A program made the translations under genes and the position numbers. A stretch of DNA of 7,972 bases. It comes from Pseudomonadota bacterium (lineage in GTDB: Bacteria > Pseudomonadota > Alphaproteobacteria > Azospirillales > Azospirillaceae). This document shows positions 5,277 through 7,972 of the stretch, one piece after another. Position 1 is the first letter of the stretch, and every line of letters starts with the position of its first letter. The stretch covers positions 1-7,972 of the forward strand of contig JAEYOB010000694.1 in NCBI GenBank assembly GCA_023412175.1. Reading direction: 5' to 3'. Below the pieces are notes generated by a model. That model ran no database searches. It was not told the DNA's origin and worked only from the letters and a program-made list of their open reading frames with translations.

Positions 5277-6062
5277 TCAGCGCATCTGGCCGGCCTGCTG
5301 CATCATCTCGTCGGTGGTCTTGATGACCTTGGAGTTCATCTCGTAGGCGCGCTGGGCGGAGATCAGCGTGGTGATCTCCTGCACGATGTTGACGTTCGAG
5401 GTCTCCAGCGCGCCCTGCACCACGCGGCCGTAGCCGGGGGCGCCGGGGTTGCCGGCCACCGCCTCGCCCGACGCCGGGGTCTGCAGGAACAGGTTGTCGC
5501 CAACCGCTTCCAGGCCGCCGGGGTTCGGGAAGGCCGCCAGCTGGATCTGGCCGACGTTCTGCGGGTCCACCTGGCCGTCCAGCTTCACCAGCACTTCGCC
5601 CGACGGGTTGACGGTGATGTCCACCGCCTCGGTGGGCACGGTCATGGCCGGCTGCACCTGATAGCCGTCGGCAGTGACGATGATGCCCTCGGGCGACAGC
5701 TTGAAGTTGCCGGCGCGGGTCTAGGCGGTGTCGCCGTTCGGCAGCTGCACCTGGAAGTAGCCCGAGCCGTTGACCGCGAGGTCCAGCTTGTTGTCGGTGA
5801 CGTTCAGGTTGCCCTGCTCCAGCACGCGGGCCACCGCGGCGATGCGCACGCCGGCGCCGATCTGCACGCCGGTCGGGACCGTGGTGCCGGCGTCCGACGA
5901 GGTCGAGCCGATGCGGCGGAAGTTCTGGTAGAGCAGGTCCTGGAACTCGGCGCGCTGCTTCTTGAAGCCGGTCGTCGTCGAGTTGGCGATGTTGTTGGAG
6001 ATGGTCTCGACGTTGAGCTGCTGGGCCAGCATTCCGGTGGCACCGATGGCGAGGCTGCGCAT
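5277..6062 (-). pseudogene. flgG: Flagellar distal-rod protein FlgG, interrupted by an in-frame TAG at codon 114
   Basis: FlgG is the distal rod subunit joining the proximal rod to the hook. The reading frame is complete at 261 codons plus stop, normal FlgG length. It starts MRSLAIGATGMLAQQ with the rod-family signature ISNNIANSTTTGFKKQRAEF (21-40), and ends with TSNVNIVQEITTLISAQRAYEMNSKVIKTTDEMMQQ, the conserved C-terminal helix. At 5721-5723 the plus strand reads CTA, a TAG on the coding strand, between ...PNGDTA (to residue 113) and TRAGNFKLSPEG. Homologues have Tyr there (YTRxG), so one base change from TAC or TAT explains it. No frameshift is present and the sequence after the stop is fully FlgG-like. 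GGGAG lies 9 bases before the ATG. It could be a recent null mutation, a sequencing or assembly error, or a suppressed codon. As written, only a 113-residue fragment is made. Confidence 0.9.
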
Positions 6063-6088
6063 GGCTGTATACTCCCGTTTCTCTTCGC

Positions 6089-6811
6089 TCAGGCGGTGCG
6101 GCCGAGCCGCTGGATGAGGGTGCGGATCCGCTCGTGCTCGGACTCGACGATCTTCTGCGCCTGCTGGTACTGGCGGTTGATCTCGACCATCTGGGTCATC
6201 TCGACCACGGGCTTCACGTTGGATTGCTCTAGCATTCCCTGTGCCACTTTCGTCTCGACCGGAGCCGGCAGCGGCTCCTCGTCGCTGACGTACAGACCGC
6301 CGCCGACCTCGGTCATCATCTGCTCGCGCGGGAAGGTCACGATGTTCAGGCGGGCGACCGGGCCCAGCTCGGTGGTGACGGTGCCGTCGCCCTTGACCTC
6401 GACGGTGGCGGTGCCTTCCGGGATGGTGATCGGCTGGCCGTTGGCGGCGAGCACCGGCAGGCCGCCGCCGTCCACCAGCTGGCGCTGGTCGTCCATGTGG
6501 AACGAGCCGTTGCGGGTGTAGCGGCGGCCCGATGCGGTATCGACCGTGAAGTAGCCGGGGCCGCTCAGCGCCACGTCCAGCGGGTTGCCGGTGTGCAGCA
6601 TGCCGCCGGCCGTCAGGTCGCGGACCACGGCGCGGTCCTGGACGAAGCTGACCTGCTCGTGCATGCCCGGCCGCTGGAGGAACTCGGTGAACAGCACGCG
6701 CTGCTGCTTGAAGCCGGTGGTGTTCATGTTGGCGACGTTGTTCGCCACGATCTCCAGCTGGCGGCGCAGGGCGCTCTGGCGCGACAAGGCGATATAGATC
6801 GGGTTTTCCAT
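6089..6811 (-). CDS. flgF: Flagellar basal-body rod protein FlgF
   Basis: FlgF is a rod subunit of the flagellar basal body, exported by the flagellar type III apparatus. The 240-residue product has the rod/hook signature near the N-terminus (MENPIYIALSRQSALRRQLE, then VANNVANMNTTGFKQQR, 22-38), the central beta domain containing GPGYFTVDTASGRRYTRNGSF (84-104), and a C-terminal helix (EQSNVKPVVEMTQMVEINRQYQQAQKIVESEHER, 195-228) that pairs with the N-terminal helix. Length is typical for alphaproteobacterial FlgF. The ATG at 6811 matches the MENP/METxIYV start of the family; GGAAGAGG lies just upstream. It is the first gene of flgFGAH, 26 bases ahead of flgG, and is preceded by a sigma-54 promoter. 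Its intact Tyr98 in YTRNG is the counterpart of the residue lost to TAG in flgG. Confidence 0.95.
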   Translation of the reverse strand: MENPIYIALSRQSALRRQLEIVANNVANMNTTGFKQQRVLFTEFLQRPGMHEQVSFVQDRAVVRDLTAGGMLHTGNPLDVALSGPGYFTVDTASGRRYTRNGSFHMDDQRQLVDGGGLPVLAANGQPITIPEGTATVEVKGDGTVTTELGPVARLNIVTFPREQMMTEVGGGLYVSDEEPLPAPVETKVAQGMLEQSNVKPVVEMTQMVEINRQYQQAQKIVESEHERIRTLIQRLGRTA

Positions 6812-6870
6812 CGTCGGCCTCTTCCGGTCCTTGCTGCCGGAGGCGACCACCGCACCGGCACCTTCCCCTA

Positions 6871-6886
6871 TGCAGCCGTCGTGCCA
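6871..6886 (-). promoter_or_regulatory. Sigma-54 promoter of the flgFGAH operon
   Basis: The minus strand reads TGGCACGACGGCTGCA, matching the sigma-54 consensus TGGCACG-N4-TTGCA at every position except one (C for the first T of TTGCA). The invariant GG and GC are 10 bases apart. Transcription should start near 6860, leaving a leader of about 49 bases before the flgF ATG. Paired upstream elements at 6935-6945 and 6968-6978 sit where a sigma-54 activator would bind. Confidence 0.8.
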
Positions 6887-6934
6887 ACCGTAAAAGCCGA
6901 GGAATCCGCGGGTGTGCGCCGTTCGCGGCACGGG

Positions 6935-6984
6935 CTGCCGGGCAATTCCTGCCGCAGCGGGCCGAATCTGCCGGGCAAAACCGG
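6935..6984. promoter_or_regulatory. Paired CTGCCGGGCAA elements upstream of the flgF promoter, second one a GGCAAAA box
   Basis: The 11-mer CTGCCGGGCAA occurs at 6935-6945 and exactly again at 6968-6978 in the same orientation, 33 bases apart, which is about three helical turns. The second copy continues into CGGGCAAAACCGG (6972-6984), the box shared with flgI, flgH and fliL. Relative to the predicted flgF start point they lie at about -75 and -110, a normal distance for an enhancer-binding protein. Identification as FlbD sites is inferred. Confidence 0.5.
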
Positions 6985-7288
6985 GGCGAGCCGGAGCGTT
7001 CCGTCCCCATGGGGTGGAGACGGGTTGGGGTGCACGGCCTCCAGGGCCGAGCCGCCGGGACCGGAGGCGTTGGGAGACGGGCCGCCGCTTTCGCGCCCGC
7101 TGTGCGGGAGCGCGCCTCGCCCACGCAGGGGCGGGGCAGGGCGGAGGTCTGTGTCCGAACGGACTCCGGGCTATGTCGGAGCGGTCCACTCAAGAATCGT
7201 GCCGGATCGGGGCTCGGGCTGCCCTGCGTCGGGATGGCCCGGCGCGGCATGCCGCCGCCTTGAAAGGGCGGCGCACATTCTCTCCCTT

Positions 7289-7321
7289 GTCACGCCTGGG
7301 TCACGCCTGGGTCATGTCTGG
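7289..7321. repeat. Three 11-base tandem repeats upstream of fliL (Pho-box-like layout)
   Basis: GTCACGCCTGG appears twice exactly (7289-7299 and 7300-7310), then as GTCATGTCTGG (7311-7321). An 11-base period with a GTCA(C/T) core is the layout bound head-to-tail by PhoB/OmpR-family response regulators, whose Pho box uses CTGTCA(T/C) units spaced 11 bases. It lies about 190-225 bases before the fliL start. The regulator is not identified. Confidence 0.5.
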
Positions 7322-7353
7322 GCTTCGCGGCGCGGGATCGCGCCCGTCCACAA

Positions 7354-7366
7354 CCGGCAAAACCCA
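7354..7366 (+). promoter_or_regulatory. GGCAAAA-type box upstream of fliL
   Basis: The plus strand reads CCGGCAAAACCCA, matching the flgI box in its first eleven bases. It lies 146 bases before the fliL ATG. It is the fourth member of the set found before flagellar genes in this window. Confidence 0.4.
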
Positions 7367-7512
7367 CGCCTGTCCATTCCCGTCCCCATACGCTCCCGGT
7401 GCGGTCACACCCTCAACGTACCGTTTGAAAGGACTTATTAACTATCCGAAAGTTACGGTGATGGCCGCCGGAAGCGGCCGGACTCCTCACGCTCGCGCAC
7501 AACGGATTTCCA

Positions 7513-7972
7513 ATGCCGGCGCACGCCGACGACGACGATCTCTCCACCGACGGTTTGCCGCGCAAGAAGTTCAGCGGCAAGAAGCTGGTGCTGTTCGTCG
7601 TCCTGCCGCTGCTTCTGCTGATCGGTGCGGGCGCGGGGGTCTACTTCTCGGGCGTGCTCGACATGCTGATGGGCAAGAAGGCCGAGGAGCACGTCGAGGA
7701 GAAGCCGCCGGAGGTCGAAGGGCCGCCGGTGTTCTACGACCTGCCGGACATGCTGGTGAACCTCAACAGCACCGGCAAGCGGCCCGCCTTCCTGAAGATC
7801 AAGATCTCCATCCAGGTCTCCAAGCGCGAGGACATCCCGGCAATCGAGCACGTTCTGCCGCGCATCGTCGACAACTTTCAGGTCTACCTGCGCGAACTGC
7901 GCCTGGAAGACCTCAAGGGCTCCGCCGGCATGTACCGCCTGCGCCAGGAACTGCTGCTGCGCATCACCGCGG
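7513..7972 (+). CDS. fliL: Flagellar basal body-associated protein FliL, C-terminally cut by window end
   Basis: FliL is a single-pass inner-membrane protein that forms a ring around the stator units and affects motor torque. The 153 codons present show an acidic, cytoplasmic N-terminus (MPAHADDDDLSTDG), a basic patch, one membrane helix (about 24-46, LVLFVVLPLLLLIGAGAGVYF), a charged linker rich in Glu and Pro (55-72), and then the periplasmic stomatin-like domain starting PVFYDLPDMLVNLNSTGKRPAFLKIKISIQV (74 onward) with the family-like VLPRIVDNFQVYLREL segment. The frame is still open at the window edge, consistent with a protein of about 170-180 residues. An in-frame stop at 7459 and the absence of another start make ATG 7513 the only reasonable choice, although its ribosome site is weak. 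It points away from flgF and is probably followed by fliM. Confidence 0.93.
   Translation, partial: MPAHADDDDLSTDGLPRKKFSGKKLVLFVVLPLLLLIGAGAGVYFSGVLDMLMGKKAEEHVEEKPPEVEGPPVFYDLPDMLVNLNSTGKRPAFLKIKISIQVSKREDIPAIEHVLPRIVDNFQVYLRELRLEDLKGSAGMYRLRQELLLRITA

Larger units (their letters stand above)
6812..7512. other. Long flgF-fliL intergenic region without a recognisable gene
   Basis: These 701 bases separate the divergent flgF and fliL. I find no protein-like reading frame; the open frames here are arginine/proline/glycine-rich and resemble no family I know. The left third holds the sigma-54 promoter of flgF and its paired upstream elements. The middle (about 7000-7260) is GC-rich filler with a CCCCATGGGG palindrome (7005-7014) and a stem CGCCGCCTT/AGGGCGGCG (7253-7273) with a GAA loop and one G-U pair. 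The right third has three 11-base repeats (7289-7321), a GGCAAAA box (7354-7366) and a local AT-rich stretch (7424-7455) just before fliL. An unannotated small RNA cannot be excluded. Confidence 0.6.

Noticed and set aside
4241..6521. Long plus-strand open frames opposite flgA, flgG and flgF
   Set aside because: These are antisense shadows typical of high-GC coding DNA; they show no recognisable family and no supporting ribosome sites.
5721..7250. One long 509-codon minus-strand frame spanning the flgF region and running into flgG
   Set aside because: It is in the flgG frame; upstream of 6062 the translation is arginine/proline-rich shadow of flgF. Only the part from 6062 is real.
7319..7333. 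Possible sigma-54 -24/-12 pair (TGG-N10-GC) on the plus strand upstream of fliL
   Set aside because: Spacing is right but the flanking bases match poorly (TGGGC, GGCGC) and it overlaps the 11-base repeats; in GC-rich DNA such pairs arise by chance.
7434..7455. TTATTAAC before fliL as a CtrA site
   Set aside because: Only one TTAA half is present; the second half of TTAA-N7-TTAA reads AAAG.

Overview
The window looks like chromosomal DNA of a GC-rich, motile alphaproteobacterium, most likely a Rhodospirillales member of the Azospirillum type. Three things point there: fliX, a flagellar gene essentially confined to Alphaproteobacteria; a cysteine-poor DksA of the alphaproteobacterial kind; and the rod/ring gene order flgF-flgG-flgA-flgH. 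The genus is an inference from gene content, not a database match.

Layout from left to right. (1) Bases 1-161, minus strand: the N-terminus of flgI (P-ring), running off the left edge. (2) 380-796, plus: fliX, divergent from flgI and closed by a clear intrinsic terminator. (3) 1002-1961, plus: a patatin-like lipid hydrolase with an altered nucleophile elbow. (4) 2120-2539, plus: dksA behind a good sigma-70-type promoter, convergent with (5) 2565-3218, minus: a small SAM-dependent methyltransferase with an N-terminal zinc ribbon. (6) 3360-3518, plus: a 52-residue two-helix membrane protein, then a long inverted repeat. (7) 6811 down to 3610, minus: the flgF-flgG-flgA-flgH operon for the distal rod, the P-ring chaperone and the L-ring, behind a near-consensus sigma-54 promoter. 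(8) A 701-base intergenic region rich in regulatory-looking repeats. (9) 7513 to the right edge, plus: fliL, cut off by the window end.

The genes fit one process. FlgF and FlgG build the distal rod, FlgA chaperones FlgI into the P-ring, FlgH makes the L-ring, FliX (in Caulobacter) couples assembly to the sigma-54 activator FlbD, and FliL sits at the motor/stator. DksA, the methyltransferase, the small membrane protein and the patatin are insertions in the cluster with no demonstrated flagellar role.

Two observations stand out. First, flgG carries an in-frame TAG at codon 114, exactly where the conserved Tyr of the YTR(A/D/N)G motif should be; the rest of the gene is intact. Second, a short element close to CCGGCAAAACCGG recurs in the flagellar intergenic regions (upstream of flgI, flgH, flgF and fliL), and I found its GGCAAAA core nowhere in the coding sequence. 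It is a candidate binding site for an FlbD-like activator. I saw no CRISPR array, insertion sequence, tRNA or rRNA.
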